Assembly (NCBI RefSeq): GCF_900187645.1
Contig: NZ_FYEE01000001.1
Span: 620,001-684,000 of the forward strand
From: Pseudomonas sp. Irchel 3E20
GTDB taxonomy: Bacteria > Pseudomonadota > Gammaproteobacteria > Pseudomonadales > Pseudomonadaceae
Length of the DNA: 64,000 nucleotides
Direction of reading: 5' to 3'
Both the position numbers and the translations under genes were made by a program. Numbering within the stretch: position 1 is the first letter of the stretch; each line of letters starts with the position of its first letter. Shown piece after piece: positions 19,494 to 28,693 of the stretch. Under the pieces are notes generated by a model. The model did no database searches. It was given only the letters and a program-made list of their open reading frames with translations, and was not told where the DNA came from.

Positions 19494-22055
19494 TCAGATA
19501 TCCCACGCCAGGTTGATGGCGAAGTTGCGGCCCGGTTGGCTCAGGCGATCGAGGTTGGCCGGGGCCAGTACCTCGGCTTCGCCACTGGCGTCGAAGCCGC
19601 GTACGTCATCCCACAGCCAGTATTTCTTGTCGGTGAGGTTGTACAGGCCGGCGCTGACGGTGAGGTCGTCGGTGACCTTGTAGAACCCGCTCAGGTCGAG
19701 GATGCCGAAGCCCGGGGTCTTGAACTGCTGGTTGATGCCGTCCGGGGATTTGAACGACTCGTCGTCCACGCGGTTTTTTGCCCGTACCACCGTCCAGTTG
19801 AGCACGGCGCCGTAGTTGTCCTGGTCGTAGCCCAGGCCGAAGACACCGGTCAGCGGGTTGATGCTGTTGAGCGGTTGGCCGTTGTCGTTGTTGCGCCCGT
19901 ACAGGTAGGTCACCGAACCCTGGGTGTAGAGGCCCTGCGGCGCGCCGAAGGTGTCCAGTTGCAGGCGGCCCTTGGCCTCGATGCCCTTGATGGTGGCGTG
20001 CTTGATGTTGTTGGCCTTGAAGGTCTGCTCGGTGTAGCCGGGCTTGATCGCGTCTTCGTTGATGAAGTCGCGGTACTTGTTATAGAACACCGCCACGTCG
20101 AAGGTGCCGGCGTCGAAGCGCCCGCGCAGGCCGGTTTCCAGGCCACGGCTTTTTTCCGGTTCCAGGTCCGGGTTGGGCTCGACCACATAGCCTTCGGCGG
20201 TGTTCTGGAAGCGCCCGTACAAGGCTTTGGCCGAGGGGGTGCGGAAGCCTTCGGCGTACTGGCCGTACCAGGTGTATTGGTCGCTCAGGGCGTAGGTCAG
20301 GCCGAACTTGGGCGACAGGCGTTCCCAGGTCTTGTTGTCGCCATTGACAGTGCCTTTGCCGTCGGCATTGACGGTGTCGATGAAGGCCTGGGTCAGGTGC
20401 GGCTTGAGCTGGGTGTAGTCATAGCGCAGGCCGGGCAGGAAGCTCCAGCGGTTCCAGGTGATTTCGTCCTGGGCGAACAGGGCATAGCTGTTGATGGTTG
20501 GGTCCGGGAAGTCGCTGGCCTTTTTCAGGCGATCGGCGGGGCTGTCGGCACCCGGCCCGGTGCAGCGCATGCCGGCCTTGAGGCAGGTGCCCGAGCCGCG
20601 CCGCGAACCGGTGACTTTTTCCTGCTTGAGGGTGGCGCCGTAGGTCAGCAGGTGGTCGGTTTCACCCACGCTGAAGGCCTTGTCGGCCTGGGCGTCGATC
20701 ACCCACTGCTTTTGCTCGTAGCGGGTTTCGCGCTCGCGCATCACGTCCCGCACGAAGGGCACGTAGTGTTCCAGGGTGGTCTGGCCGGTCTTGGCGACCT
20801 GATAGTTGAGGCTCCACTTGACGTGGTCGGCCACCAGGCTGTCGAGGGCGAAGCTGTTCTCCAGGCCGAAACGCTCGCGGCTGACGGTGTCGTTGCCCAC
20901 ACGTGAGCGGTACATGTTCTGCCCGTTGCCTTTGTCGAACGGCCCGCCGACCGCGCTCTTTTGGTTGGTGTCGCGGTCGTCCTTGTATTTTTCGTAGGTC
21001 AGGCCCAGGCGTGCGTCGTCGGCGTAGTTCCAGCCCAGCTTGGCCAGCACGTTGGTGGTGCGGGCGTCTTCGGGGTTGGCGGCGGTGCGGTCCAGGCCGG
21101 TGCCATTGTTCGTGCCGTAGGAGTCAGTCTCGTGGCCGTCGCGCTGGCTGAAGTGCAGCAGGGCGTCGAACTGCTCGGCGCGCCCGGCCACGGTGCCGGA
21201 TTTGAGCCAGCTCTCGTCGGCCGAGCTGTAGCCGGTCTTGAGGCGGGCGCCGACATCTTTGCCGGGCTTGATGATGTCGTCCGGGTCGAGGGTGAAGTAG
21301 CTGACCACACCGCCAATGGCGCTGCTGCCGTGCAGCACCGAGGCCGGGCCGCGCAGGATCTCCACGCGCTTGACGATTTCCGGGTCGACGTAGTTGCGTT
21401 GGGTCTTGGCGTAGGGGCCGTTGAAGAAACCGTCCGGCACTTCGACCCCGTCCACTTGGGTCAGGACGCGGTCGCCGTCGATGCCACGGATGTTGTAGCC
21501 GCTGATGCCGCCGCGCTGGCCCGCACCGCCCACCGAGACGCCCGGCTCGTAGCGCACCAGTTCCTTGATGGTATTGACGTTCTGGCGGTCCAGGTCCTGG
21601 CGTTCATGCACGGTGACGGTGCTGGGCACGCTGTCGATGCTCTGTTCCTGGCGGGTGGCGCTGATGGTCATCTGTTGCAGGGTCAAGGTGCTGCTGGTGC
21701 GCCGCTCCAGGACGATGCTGTTGTTGCCTAGTTTGCGGTACGCCAGGTTGGTGCCAGCCAGCAGGCGTTCCAGGGCCTTTTCCGGGGGCAGGGAACCGCG
21801 CACGCCGGGGGAGGCGACGCCGGCGCCCAGTTCCGCCGGCAGGCCGACTTGCCACCCGGTGACCGCAGTGAAGGCGTTAAGGGCCGAGACCAGCGGTTGC
21901 TGGGCGATGGCGAAGCTGTAGTCGCCCAGGTTGCGCGCCGGCGGTTGCGCCGCAGTGGCGGCCAGCACGGGGGTGGCCTGGGCGCCGGCCAGCAGGAGGG
22001 CGGCGGTGAGCAGGGACAGGGTGCAGTTGTGTAGGCGTGAAGGTGAAGAGGACAT
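19494..22055 (-). CDS. TonB-dependent receptor with signalling domain, heme/hemoprotein type
   Basis: An 853-residue outer-membrane receptor. A signal peptide (about residues 1-34) is followed by an STN signalling domain (about 45-120) that talks to the FecR-type protein encoded upstream. The plug starts near 130 and a 22-strand barrel ends in aromatic-type residues NLAWDI. YAEGFRTPSAKALYG and VEPNPDLEPEKS correspond to the FRAP/NPNL boxes of heme receptors. No histidine lies between them, unlike classic heme receptors. Heme as ligand is inferred from these boxes and from the neighbouring hemO. Start 22055 has GGAGCG upstream. Confidence 0.85.
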   Translation of the reverse strand: MSSSPSRLHNCTLSLLTAALLLAGAQATPVLAATAAQPPARNLGDYSFAIAQQPLVSALNAFTAVTGWQVGLPAELGAGVASPGVRGSLPPEKALERLLAGTNLAYRKLGNNSIVLERRTSSTLTLQQMTISATRQEQSIDSVPSTVTVHERQDLDRQNVNTIKELVRYEPGVSVGGAGQRGGISGYNIRGIDGDRVLTQVDGVEVPDGFFNGPYAKTQRNYVDPEIVKRVEILRGPASVLHGSSAIGGVVSYFTLDPDDIIKPGKDVGARLKTGYSSADESWLKSGTVAGRAEQFDALLHFSQRDGHETDSYGTNNGTGLDRTAANPEDARTTNVLAKLGWNYADDARLGLTYEKYKDDRDTNQKSAVGGPFDKGNGQNMYRSRVGNDTVSRERFGLENSFALDSLVADHVKWSLNYQVAKTGQTTLEHYVPFVRDVMRERETRYEQKQWVIDAQADKAFSVGETDHLLTYGATLKQEKVTGSRRGSGTCLKAGMRCTGPGADSPADRLKKASDFPDPTINSYALFAQDEITWNRWSFLPGLRYDYTQLKPHLTQAFIDTVNADGKGTVNGDNKTWERLSPKFGLTYALSDQYTWYGQYAEGFRTPSAKALYGRFQNTAEGYVVEPNPDLEPEKSRGLETGLRGRFDAGTFDVAVFYNKYRDFINEDAIKPGYTEQTFKANNIKHATIKGIEAKGRLQLDTFGAPQGLYTQGSVTYLYGRNNDNGQPLNSINPLTGVFGLGYDQDNYGAVLNWTVVRAKNRVDDESFKSPDGINQQFKTPGFGILDLSGFYKVTDDLTVSAGLYNLTDKKYWLWDDVRGFDASGEAEVLAPANLDRLSQPGRNFAINLAWDI

Positions 22056-22105
22056 CGAAAGCGCTCCGTGTCGCACGAATCTTATAGGTGGCAAATTCAC
22101 ACGCA

Positions 22106-22125
22106 AAATGCGAATCAATTGCATT
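22106..22125. promoter_or_regulatory. Imperfect palindrome upstream of the TonB receptor gene
   Basis: AATGCGAATCAATTGCATT is nearly self-complementary and AT-rich, and lies 50-70 bases upstream of the start codon. It fits Fur poorly (7 of 19) and may belong to the promoter read by the neighbouring ECF sigma factor. Confidence 0.35.
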
Positions 22126-22176
22126 GGCTATAACGAGACGTATCACCGCGCGCGATCGCGTAAAAATAATTGCCGA

Positions 22177-23130
22177 TCAGTTGATGATGACCAGCGCCGG
22201 GAACTCGCGCAGGCGCGCAGAGGTGATGTGGGCCAGGGAACGCACCACGTCCAGGGGCTGGTCGAGGCGGTAGTTGCCGGTCACGGCGACGTCGGCCAGC
22301 CGCGGGTTGTTGTTGACGATAAAACCGGGGTAATAGCGGCGCAGTTCGGCCAACACCTGGCTCATCGGGCAGTTCTCGAACACCAACCGGCCTTGGACCC
22401 AGGCCAGGTCTTTGTCCTGGTCGAGCATGGCGGGGGCGTCGAAGCCCTTGGGGCCGATACGGATGCTTTGCCCGGCACTGAGGCGGATGCGCGCGTCGTT
22501 GTAGTCGTTGCGCAGGTCAACGTCGCCGCGCTGCACTCGCACCTGGGCTTCGCCGTCCAGGTAACGCACGGCGAACGCAGTGTCGCGCACGCTGGCGCGC
22601 ACCGGGCCGGCACTGATTTCCAGGGGTTGGGCTCGGTTGGCGGCGATCTCGAAAAAGGCTTCGCCCTGATAGAGGCGGGCGACGCGCTGACGCTCGTCGA
22701 TGGTGCTGGAGAACGCCGAATTGGTGTTGAGCAGCACCTGGGAACCGTCCGCCAATTGCACGCGCTGGCGCTCGCCGACTACGGTCAGGTGATCGGCCTG
22801 CAGGCGCAGGGGCAGGTTGCTGAAACTGAACAGGCCGACCAGCAACACGGCGGCGGTGGCCAGGGGTTTCCAGTGCGGGCGCAGGCGCCGCAGGCCGGTG
22901 ACTTTTTGTTTGGCGCTCAAGGTTTGCGCGCAGTGCGCCACCTGCGGGCCGTCCCAGATCGCCTGCGCGCGGGCGAAGGCCTGGGCGTTGGCGGGGACGG
23001 CGAGCCAGGCGTGGAACTGGCGGGTTTGTGCCTCGCTGGGGCTTTGCATCACGATCAGCCAGTCCAGGGCCTGGTCCATGGCGCTTGCGCTGGCAGTGTC
23101 CGGCGCGGGGGGCGATTGGTTGGTGTCCAT
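22177..23130 (-). CDS. FecR-type anti-sigma/sigma regulator
   Basis: A 317-residue inner-membrane regulator that relays receptor occupancy to its ECF sigma factor. The N-terminal cytoplasmic region has the DUF4880 pattern AMDQALDWLIVMQSP...FHAWLAVPANAQAFARAQAIW. A single membrane segment (AVLLVGLFSFSNLPL, about residue 115) and a periplasmic FecR domain (VNTNSAFSSTIDERQRVARLYQGEAFFEIA in pieces, about 155-190) follow. The C-terminal part, ending near DVVRSLAHITSARLREFPALVIIN, is STN-like. The start at 23130 has AAGGACC upstream; the in-frame region before it does not look like protein. Confidence 0.88.
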   Translation of the reverse strand: MDTNQSPPAPDTASASAMDQALDWLIVMQSPSEAQTRQFHAWLAVPANAQAFARAQAIWDGPQVAHCAQTLSAKQKVTGLRRLRPHWKPLATAAVLLVGLFSFSNLPLRLQADHLTVVGERQRVQLADGSQVLLNTNSAFSSTIDERQRVARLYQGEAFFEIAANRAQPLEISAGPVRASVRDTAFAVRYLDGEAQVRVQRGDVDLRNDYNDARIRLSAGQSIRIGPKGFDAPAMLDQDKDLAWVQGRLVFENCPMSQVLAELRRYYPGFIVNNNPRLADVAVTGNYRLDQPLDVVRSLAHITSARLREFPALVIIN

Positions 23131-23257
23131 CACGGGGGTCCTTGGCAGTGTCTGCGCACGGCTGGTTTTTGGCTGAAGCGAGGCAACGGCGCCTAGGGTA
23201 ACAAAATGTATTGGCGGGCACAGAGGGCGGCCGTGCCCCTCAGCCAAGGGGTAAGGA

Positions 23258-23773
23258 TCAGTGGTTCAAGCGATCCGCCACGCCCACGCAAATGGCCATG
23301 ATGAGCTTGAGTTCCTTTTGCACCGTGCTCAGGGACACGCCCAGGTGTTCGGCGATCTGCTGGTAACTGTGGCCGTGCAGGCGGCTGAGGATGAAGATCT
23401 GTTGTTGGCGCAGGCTCAGTTGGTTGAGGCTCACGTTCAGGCGCTCGAGCAGTTGCTGGGCATGGGCGCCATCCTCGGCGCTGCTCAGGGGCGCGGCGAC
23501 ACTTTGCAGCACCGCTTGTGGCACGTCTTCGAGCAGGGTGCGCGACTGAATGCGCCGCGCCCGCAAGTGATCGAGCGCCAGGTTACGGGCAGTCTGGAAC
23601 ACAAAGGGCTCCAAGTGATCGATGGCCCGCTCGCCCAGGGCACGGGTGACCCGCAGGTAGGTTTCCTGGAGCAGGTCCTCGGCGGTGCTGTGGTTGTTGA
23701 CCATGCGCTCCAGCGTGCGCAGCAGCGAAACCCGCTGGGTGAGGAACACCTGGTTGAAACGAGACTGACTCAC
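23258..23773 (-). CDS. ECF sigma factor of the FecI type
   Basis: A 171-residue extracytoplasmic sigma factor. Region 2 includes NHSTAEDLLQETYLRV (core binding) and FVFQTARNLALDHLRARR (-10 recognition). Region 4 includes LSLRQQQIFILSRLHGHSYQQIAEHLGVSLSTVQKELK in pieces (-35 helix-turn-helix). The only start giving normal FecI length is GTG 23773 (VSQSRFNQVF); earlier in-frame ATGs lie in REP DNA. A strong Fur box sits immediately upstream. It should transcribe the receptor gene when the receptor binds ligand. Confidence 0.87.
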   Translation of the reverse strand: MSQSRFNQVFLTQRVSLLRTLERMVNNHSTAEDLLQETYLRVTRALGERAIDHLEPFVFQTARNLALDHLRARRIQSRTLLEDVPQAVLQSVAAPLSSAEDGAHAQQLLERLNVSLNQLSLRQQQIFILSRLHGHSYQQIAEHLGVSLSTVQKELKLIMAICVGVADRLNH

Positions 23774-23794
23774 AGCGCTACCCAGTGAAAATTT

Positions 23795-23813
23795 GCGAAT
23801 GATAATGCTTATC
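23795..23813. promoter_or_regulatory. Fur box of the ECF sigma gene
   Basis: GCGAATGATAATGCTTATC matches the 19-bp Fur consensus in 15 positions. It lies about 20 bases upstream of the sigma-factor start, so the whole signalling system would be repressed by iron. Confidence 0.8.
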
Positions 23814-23911
23814 AAAAGCGAAATTGGCAAGGGTGAACTGTGGTCTGCCGCCCCGCCCCCTGTGGGATCAACTGTCTTACCCCTACCCTTCGTCACAGCC
23901 ACTGCGTGCCG

Positions 23912-24050
23912 CCATCGCGAGCAGGCTCGCTCCCACCTAGGAAAGATGAAAATCCCATCCACACCACCGCTCAATTGTGGGAGCGGGCGCTGCCCGCGAT
24001 GGAGCCAATACAGCCACGGCATTACCGCCAACCCGGCCCACTCCCACAGG
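23912..24050. repeat. Cluster of REP units
   Basis: ATCGCGAGCAGGCTCGCTCC (from 23914), TTGTGGGAGCGGGCGCTGCC (from 23975), and a degraded unit ending CCACTCCCACAGG (24050) lie between the ECF sigma gene and mgsA. Confidence 0.8.
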
Positions 24051-24071
24051 GCAGGCGTGGTGCCCGGCGCC

Positions 24072-24536
24072 TCAGGTGCGCTGTTGCAGGTACGCCGGGT
24101 AATCCGGAACGCGGTAGTCGTGGGCCTGGTCCATCAACGGGCTACTGAGCAGGTAGTCGGCGCTGGATTCGTTGCAGGCCACGGGGATGTTCCACACGGC
24201 GGCGACCCGCAGCAGGGCCTTGATGTCCGGGTCGTGGGGCTGGGGCTCGAAGGGGTCCCAGAAGAAGATGAGCATGTCTACCCGTTGCTCGGCGATGCGC
24301 GCGCCCAGTTGTTGGTCGCCGCCTAGGGGGCCGCTAATCATGCTTTCCACGGGCAGGTCCAGGTGCTTGCTCAGCAGCAGGCCGGTGGTGCCGGTGGCCA
24401 CCAGTTCATGGCGCGCCAGGCGTTCGCGTTGGCGCTGCGCCCAGTCGAGCAAAAACACCTTGCAGTGGTCGTGGGCCACCAGGGCGATGCGCTTGCGCGC
24501 GGCCAGGGTGGCGTGGGTGAAACCGATGCCGATCAT
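24072..24536 (-). CDS. mgsA: Methylglyoxal synthase
   Basis: MgsA converts dihydroxyacetone phosphate to methylglyoxal and phosphate, a bypass used when sugar phosphates pile up. The 154-residue protein has ALVAHDHCKVFLLDW, ELVATGTTGLLL (phosphate binding), SGPLGGDQQLGARIAE with the catalytic Asp, and FFWDPFEPQPHDPDIKALLR. GGAGC precedes ATG 24536, and gap ends only 17 bases upstream, so the two genes are almost certainly co-transcribed. Confidence 0.93.
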   Translation of the reverse strand: MIGIGFTHATLAARKRIALVAHDHCKVFLLDWAQRQRERLARHELVATGTTGLLLSKHLDLPVESMISGPLGGDQQLGARIAEQRVDMLIFFWDPFEPQPHDPDIKALLRVAAVWNIPVACNESSADYLLSSPLMDQAHDYRVPDYPAYLQQRT

Positions 24537-24553
24537 AGGGTGCAGCTCCCGGC

Positions 24554-25555
24554 CTATTCGGCGTGGCACAGCGCCAGGCAGTTATCGAGCATGCGGTTGG
24601 AGAAGCCCCATTCGTTGTCATACCAGGCCAGTACCTTGAGCAGTTTGCCGCTGACCTTGGTGTGGTTGGCGTCGAAGATCGACGACAGCGGGTTGTGGTT
24701 GAAGTCGCTGGAAACCAGCGGCAGGGTGTTGTAGCCCAGCACCTTGGAATGCAGGCTGGCGGCCTGGAACAGGGCGTTGACTTCCTCGCGGCTGGTTTCG
24801 CGCTTGAGCTGCACGGTGAGGTCCACCAGCGACACGTTGATGACCGGCACCCGCACGGCCATGCCGGTGAGTTTGCCCGCCAGCTCCGGCAGCACCAGGC
24901 CCACGGCTTCGGCGGCGCCGGTTTTGCTGGGGATCATGTTCTGGGTGGCGGAGCGGGCGCGGTACGGGTCGCTGTGGTAGACGTCGGTGAGGTTCTGGTC
25001 GTTGGTGTAGGCGTGGATGGTGGTCATCAGGCCGCTTTCGATGCCCAGTTCGCGGTGCAGCACCTGGGCCACCGGGGCCAGGCAGTTGGTGGTGCAGGAG
25101 GCGCTGGAGATGATCTGGTGCGATTGGCGCAGGATGTCGTGGTTGACCCCGTACACCACCGTGGCATCGGCGCCCTTGGCCGGGGCCGAGATAATCACTT
25201 TGCGCGCGCCGGCGCTAAGATGGGCGGCCGCCTTGGCGCGGTCGGTGAACAGCCCGGTGCACTCGAACACCACGTCGATTTTCTCGGCGGCCCAGGGCAG
25301 GTTGGCCGGGTCGCGGATGGCGCTGACGGCGATGCGGTCGCCGTTGACGGTGAGGCTTTCCTGGTCGTGGGCAACTTCGGCATCGAAGGTGCCGTGGACG
25401 GTGTCGTACTTGAGCAGGTGCGCGTTGATAGCGCTGTCTCCCAGATCGTTGATGGCGACGATCTGCAGGTCTTGGCGATAACCTTGGGTATACAGTGCGC
25501 GCAGGACGTTGCGGCCGATGCGGCCAAAACCGTTGATGGCGATGCGTAAAGTCAT
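24554..25555 (-). CDS. gap: Glyceraldehyde-3-phosphate dehydrogenase, type I
   Basis: This enzyme oxidises and phosphorylates glyceraldehyde-3-phosphate, here receiving the product of the Entner-Doudoroff aldolase. It has 333 residues. N-terminal [14 protein letters not shown] is the NAD-binding motif, and [12 protein letters not shown] holds the catalytic Cys154. [13 protein letters not shown] lies near the end. Start 25555 (AGGTG upstream) replaces a spurious longer frame. The gene is divergent from edd across two HexR-type operators, as in P. putida and P. aeruginosa gap-1. Confidence 0.96.
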   Translation of the reverse strand: MTLRIAINGFGRIGRNVLRALYTQGYRQDLQIVAINDLGDSAINAHLLKYDTVHGTFDAEVAHDQESLTVNGDRIAVSAIRDPANLPWAAEKIDVVFECTGLFTDRAKAAAHLSAGARKVIISAPAKGADATVVYGVNHDILRQSHQIISSASCTTNCLAPVAQVLHRELGIESGLMTTIHAYTNDQNLTDVYHSDPYRARSATQNMIPSKTGAAEAVGLVLPELAGKLTGMAVRVPVINVSLVDLTVQLKRETSREEVNALFQAASLHSKVLGYNTLPLVSSDFNHNPLSSIFDANHTKVSGKLLKVLAWYDNEWGFSNRMLDNCLALCHAE

Positions 25556-25581
25556 GGGAAGGGCACCTGCTCTGAAATTTG

Positions 25582-25596
25582 TTGTTGGAATTACAA
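25582..25596. promoter_or_regulatory. HexR operator, gap side
   Basis: TTGT-TGGAATT-ACAA fits the published Pseudomonas HexR site TTGT-N7/8-ACAA exactly. It lies 27-41 bases upstream of the gap start codon. Confidence 0.8.
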
Positions 25597-25643
25597 GATT
25601 ATTCGCAAAAAAATAGAAAACAAGCCTTTTTAGTGGCAATATT

Positions 25644-25658
25644 TTGTTTTATCTACAA
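25644..25658. promoter_or_regulatory. HexR operator, edd side
   Basis: TTGT-TTTATCT-ACAA is a second exact TTGT-N7-ACAA site, 62 bases right of the first, in the gap/edd divergent promoter region. Confidence 0.8.
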
Positions 25659-25779
25659 CGAGTGACCTGAATCAACTGGTCCCAATGGTCAACCAATGCC
25701 GCGCCCGGCCACGCCGCGCGGTGTTATTGCCCAGCATAGACACACAGGTCGCCACATCCGTTAGCCTGGAGTTCTACAC

Positions 25780-27606
25780 ATGCATCCCCGCGTTCTTGAG
25801 GTCACCGAACGGCTTATCGCCCGCAGTCGCGCCACTCGCCAGGCTTACCTGGCCCTGATCCGCGGTGCCGCCAGCGACGGGCCGGTGCGCGGCAAGCTGC
25901 AATGCGCGAACTTCGCCCACGGCGTGGCCGGTTGCGGCACCGAGGACAAAAACAGCCTGCGCCTGATGAACGCCGCCAACGTGGCCATCGTGTCGTCTTA
26001 TAACGACATGCTCTCGGCCCACCAGCCCTACGAAACCTTTCCCCAGCAGATCAAGCAGGCCCTGCGCGAGATCGGTTCGGTGGGCCAGTTCGCCGGCGGC
26101 ACGCCCGCCATGTGCGACGGCGTGACCCAGGGCGAGCCGGGCATGGAACTGAGCCTGCTCAGCCGCGAAGTGATCGCGTTGTCCACCGCTGTGGCGCTGT
26201 CCCACAACATGTTCGATGCGGCACTGATGCTGGGCATCTGCGACAAGATCGTGCCGGGCCTGATGATCGGTGCTCTGCGCTTTGGCCACTTGCCGACGAT
26301 TTTCGTCCCCGGCGGGCCGATGGTTTCGGGCATTTCCAACAAGGAAAAAGCCGACGTACGCCAACGCTACGCCGAGGGCAAGGCCAGCCGCGAAGAGCTG
26401 CTGGAGTCGGAGATGAAGTCCTACCACAGCCCCGGCACCTGCACCTTCTACGGCACCGCCAACACCAACCAGTTGCTGATGGAAGTGATGGGCCTGCACC
26501 TGCCCGGCGCGTCCTTTATCAACCCCAACACGCCGCTGCGCGATGCCCTGACCCGCGAGGCGGCGCACCAGGTGACGCGCCTGACCCGGCAGAACGGCCA
26601 GTTCCTGCCCATTGGCGAAATCGTCGATGAGCGCTCGTTGGTCAATTCCATCGTCGCCCTGCACGCCACCGGCGGCTCCACCAACCACACCCTGCACATG
26701 CCGGCCATCGCCATGGCGGCGGGCATCCAGTTGACCTGGCAGGACATGGCCGACCTCTCCGAAGTGGTGCCGACCCTGTCCCACGTCTACCCCAACGGCA
26801 AGGCCGACATTAACCACTTCCAGGCCGCGGGCGGCATGTCGTTCCTGATCCGCGAACTGCTCGGCGCCGGCCTGCTCCACGAAAACGTCAACACCGTGAT
26901 GGGCCATGGCCTGAGCCGCTACACCCTGGAACCCTTCCTCGACAACGGCGAACTGGTGTGGCGCGAAGGCCCGTTGGCCAGCCTCGACGAACACATCCTG
27001 CGCCCCGTGGCCCGTGCGTTCTCCCCCGAGGGCGGCTTGCGGGTGATGGAAGGCAACCTCGGCCGTGGCGTGATGAAAGTCTCGGCCGTGGCCCTGGAAC
27101 ACCAAGTGGTCGAAGCCCCGGCCGTGGTGTTTCAGGACCAGCAGGACCTGGCCGACGCCTTCAAGGCCGGGTTGCTGGAGAAAGACTTCGTCGCGGTGAT
27201 GCGCTTCCAGGGCCCGCGCTCCAACGGTATGCCGGAGCTGCACAAAATGACGCCGTTCCTGGGTGTGTTGCAGGACCGTGGCTTCAAGGTGGCGCTGGTG
27301 ACCGACGGGCGCATGTCCGGTGCCTCGGGGAAAATCCCCGCGGCCATCCACGTCAGCCCCGAAGCTCAGGTGGGTGGGGCGCTGGCCCGGGTGCGCGACG
27401 GCGACATCATCCGCGTCGATGGCCAACTCGGCACCCTGGAGCTGAAGGTCGATGCCGCCGAGTTTGCCGCCCGCGAACCGGCCACCGGCCTGTTGGGCAA
27501 CAACGTGGGCAGCGGCCGCGAACTTTTTGCCTTTATGCGCCAGGCGTTCAGCTCGGCGGAGCAGGGCGCCAGCACCTTCACCTCGGCCCTGGAGCGCCTT
27601 GAATGA
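25780..27606 (+). CDS. edd: 6-Phosphogluconate dehydratase
   Basis: Edd dehydrates 6-phosphogluconate to KDPG, the first committed Entner-Doudoroff step. The 608-residue protein belongs to the IlvD/Edd family with iron-sulphur cysteines in [28 protein letters not shown] and [26 protein letters not shown] and [21 protein letters not shown] are also typical. Its product acts on 6-phosphogluconate delivered by zwf-pgl further right; HexR, which releases DNA when it binds KDPG, controls it. The stop overlaps glk (ATGA). Confidence 0.96.
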   Translation: MHPRVLEVTERLIARSRATRQAYLALIRGAASDGPVRGKLQCANFAHGVAGCGTEDKNSLRLMNAANVAIVSSYNDMLSAHQPYETFPQQIKQALREIGSVGQFAGGTPAMCDGVTQGEPGMELSLLSREVIALSTAVALSHNMFDAALMLGICDKIVPGLMIGALRFGHLPTIFVPGGPMVSGISNKEKADVRQRYAEGKASREELLESEMKSYHSPGTCTFYGTANTNQLLMEVMGLHLPGASFINPNTPLRDALTREAAHQVTRLTRQNGQFLPIGEIVDERSLVNSIVALHATGGSTNHTLHMPAIAMAAGIQLTWQDMADLSEVVPTLSHVYPNGKADINHFQAAGGMSFLIRELLGAGLLHENVNTVMGHGLSRYTLEPFLDNGELVWREGPLASLDEHILRPVARAFSPEGGLRVMEGNLGRGVMKVSAVALEHQVVEAPAVVFQDQQDLADAFKAGLLEKDFVAVMRFQGPRSNGMPELHKMTPFLGVLQDRGFKVALVTDGRMSGASGKIPAAIHVSPEAQVGGALARVRDGDIIRVDGQLGTLELKVDAAEFAAREPATGLLGNNVGSGRELFAFMRQAFSSAEQGASTFTSALERLE

Positions 27607-28556
27607 AGTGCGCGTTGGTCGGTGATATCGGCGGCACCAACGCGCGTTTCGCCCTGTGGCAGGACGGCCAACTGGCCTCGGTGCAGGTGCTGGCCACGGC
27701 AGATTTCTTGAGCCCTGAAGCGGCCATCGGCGCCTACCTGCACAGCCTCGGCCTGGCCCCCGGCAGCCTCGGCGCCGTGTGCCTGGCAGTGGCCGGGCCG
27801 GTGGGCGGCGATGAGTTTCGCTTCACCAACAACCACTGGCGCCTGAGCCGCCGGGCGTTCTGCGACACCTTGCAGGTGGCGCAACTGCTGCTGGTCAATG
27901 ACTTTTCGGCGATGGCCCTGGGCATGACCCGCTTGCAGCCCGAAGACTGCCGCGTGGTCTGCCCCGGTACGCCCGAAGCGCTGCGCCCGGCGGTGGTGAT
28001 CGGCCCCGGCACCGGCCTGGGGGTGGGCACCTTGCTCGACCTGGGCGGCGGGCGCTGGGCGGCGCTGCCGGGAGAGGGCGGGCATGTCGACCTGCCATTG
28101 AGCAGCGTGCGCGAGACGCGCCTGTGGCAGCACATCCACGAACAAATCGGCCACGTCAGCGCCGAGACCGCGTTGAGTGGCAGCGGCTTGCCCCGGGTGT
28201 ACCGGGCGATCTGCGCCGTGGACGGCCACGTCCCGCAGTTCGAGACCCCCGAAGCGGTCACCGCCGCGGCCCTGGCCGGCGACCCGGTGGCCCTGCAAAC
28301 CCTCGAACAATTCTGCTGCTGGCTCGGCCGCGTGGCGGGCAACAACGTGCTCACCAGCGGCGCGCGCGGCGGGGTGTACATCGTCGGCGGCGTGATCCCG
28401 CGCTTTGCCGAGTTCTTCCTGCGCAGCGGCTTTGCCCGTTGCTTCGCCGACAAAGGCTGCATGAGCGACTATTTCACCGGCATCCCGGTATGGCTGGTGA
28501 CCGCGCCCTACCCGGGGTTGATGGGCGCGGGTGTGGCGTTGCAACAAACGGTGTAG
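27603..28556 (+). CDS. glk: Glucokinase
   Basis: Glk phosphorylates cytoplasmic glucose imported by GtsABCD. The 317-residue bacterial-type glucokinase has the ATP motif [14 protein letters not shown] at its N-terminus, [12 protein letters not shown] with the catalytic Asp near residue 100, and [15 protein letters not shown]. The start ATG overlaps the edd stop by four bases, giving translational coupling. A REP pair follows. Confidence 0.94.
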   Translation: MKCALVGDIGGTNARFALWQDGQLASVQVLATADFLSPEAAIGAYLHSLGLAPGSLGAVCLAVAGPVGGDEFRFTNNHWRLSRRAFCDTLQVAQLLLVNDFSAMALGMTRLQPEDCRVVCPGTPEALRPAVVIGPGTGLGVGTLLDLGGGRWAALPGEGGHVDLPLSSVRETRLWQHIHEQIGHVSAETALSGSGLPRVYRAICAVDGHVPQFETPEAVTAAALAGDPVALQTLEQFCCWLGRVAGNNVLTSGARGGVYIVGGVIPRFAEFFLRSGFARCFADKGCMSDYFTGIPVWLVTAPYPGLMGAGVALQQTV

Positions 28557-28558
28557 GC

Positions 28559-28660
28559 GTGGAGCGAGCCGGCTCGCGATGGCCGTTTGTCAGTCGATAG
28601 GGTCGGTGGCTGAACCACCGCTATCGCGGGCAAGCGGAGTGCGGCTCGGCCCGCTCCAAC
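28559..28660. repeat. REP palindrome pair between glk and gltR
   Basis: GTGGAGCGAGCCGGCTCGCG and CTATCGCGGGCAAGCGGAGTGCGGCTCGGCCCGCTCC are degenerate opposed units with an extra insertion in the right arm. Confidence 0.7.
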
Positions 28661-28669
28661 AGCGTTGGC

Positions 28670-28683
28670 AATAACAATAAGAA
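28670..28683 (+). promoter_or_regulatory. A-rich Hfq/Crc-type leader motif before gltR
   Basis: AATAACAATAAGAA is a run of AAN triplets directly before the AAGGA ribosome site of gltR. Such AAnAAnAA stretches are the targets of Hfq/Crc catabolite repression in Pseudomonas. Confidence 0.55.
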
Positions 28684-28693
28684 GGACCACTCA

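Noticed and set aside
23774-24031. N-terminal extension of the ECF sigma factor to ATG 24031
   Set aside because: The extra residues are translated REP sequence, run through the Fur box, and exceed normal FecI length.
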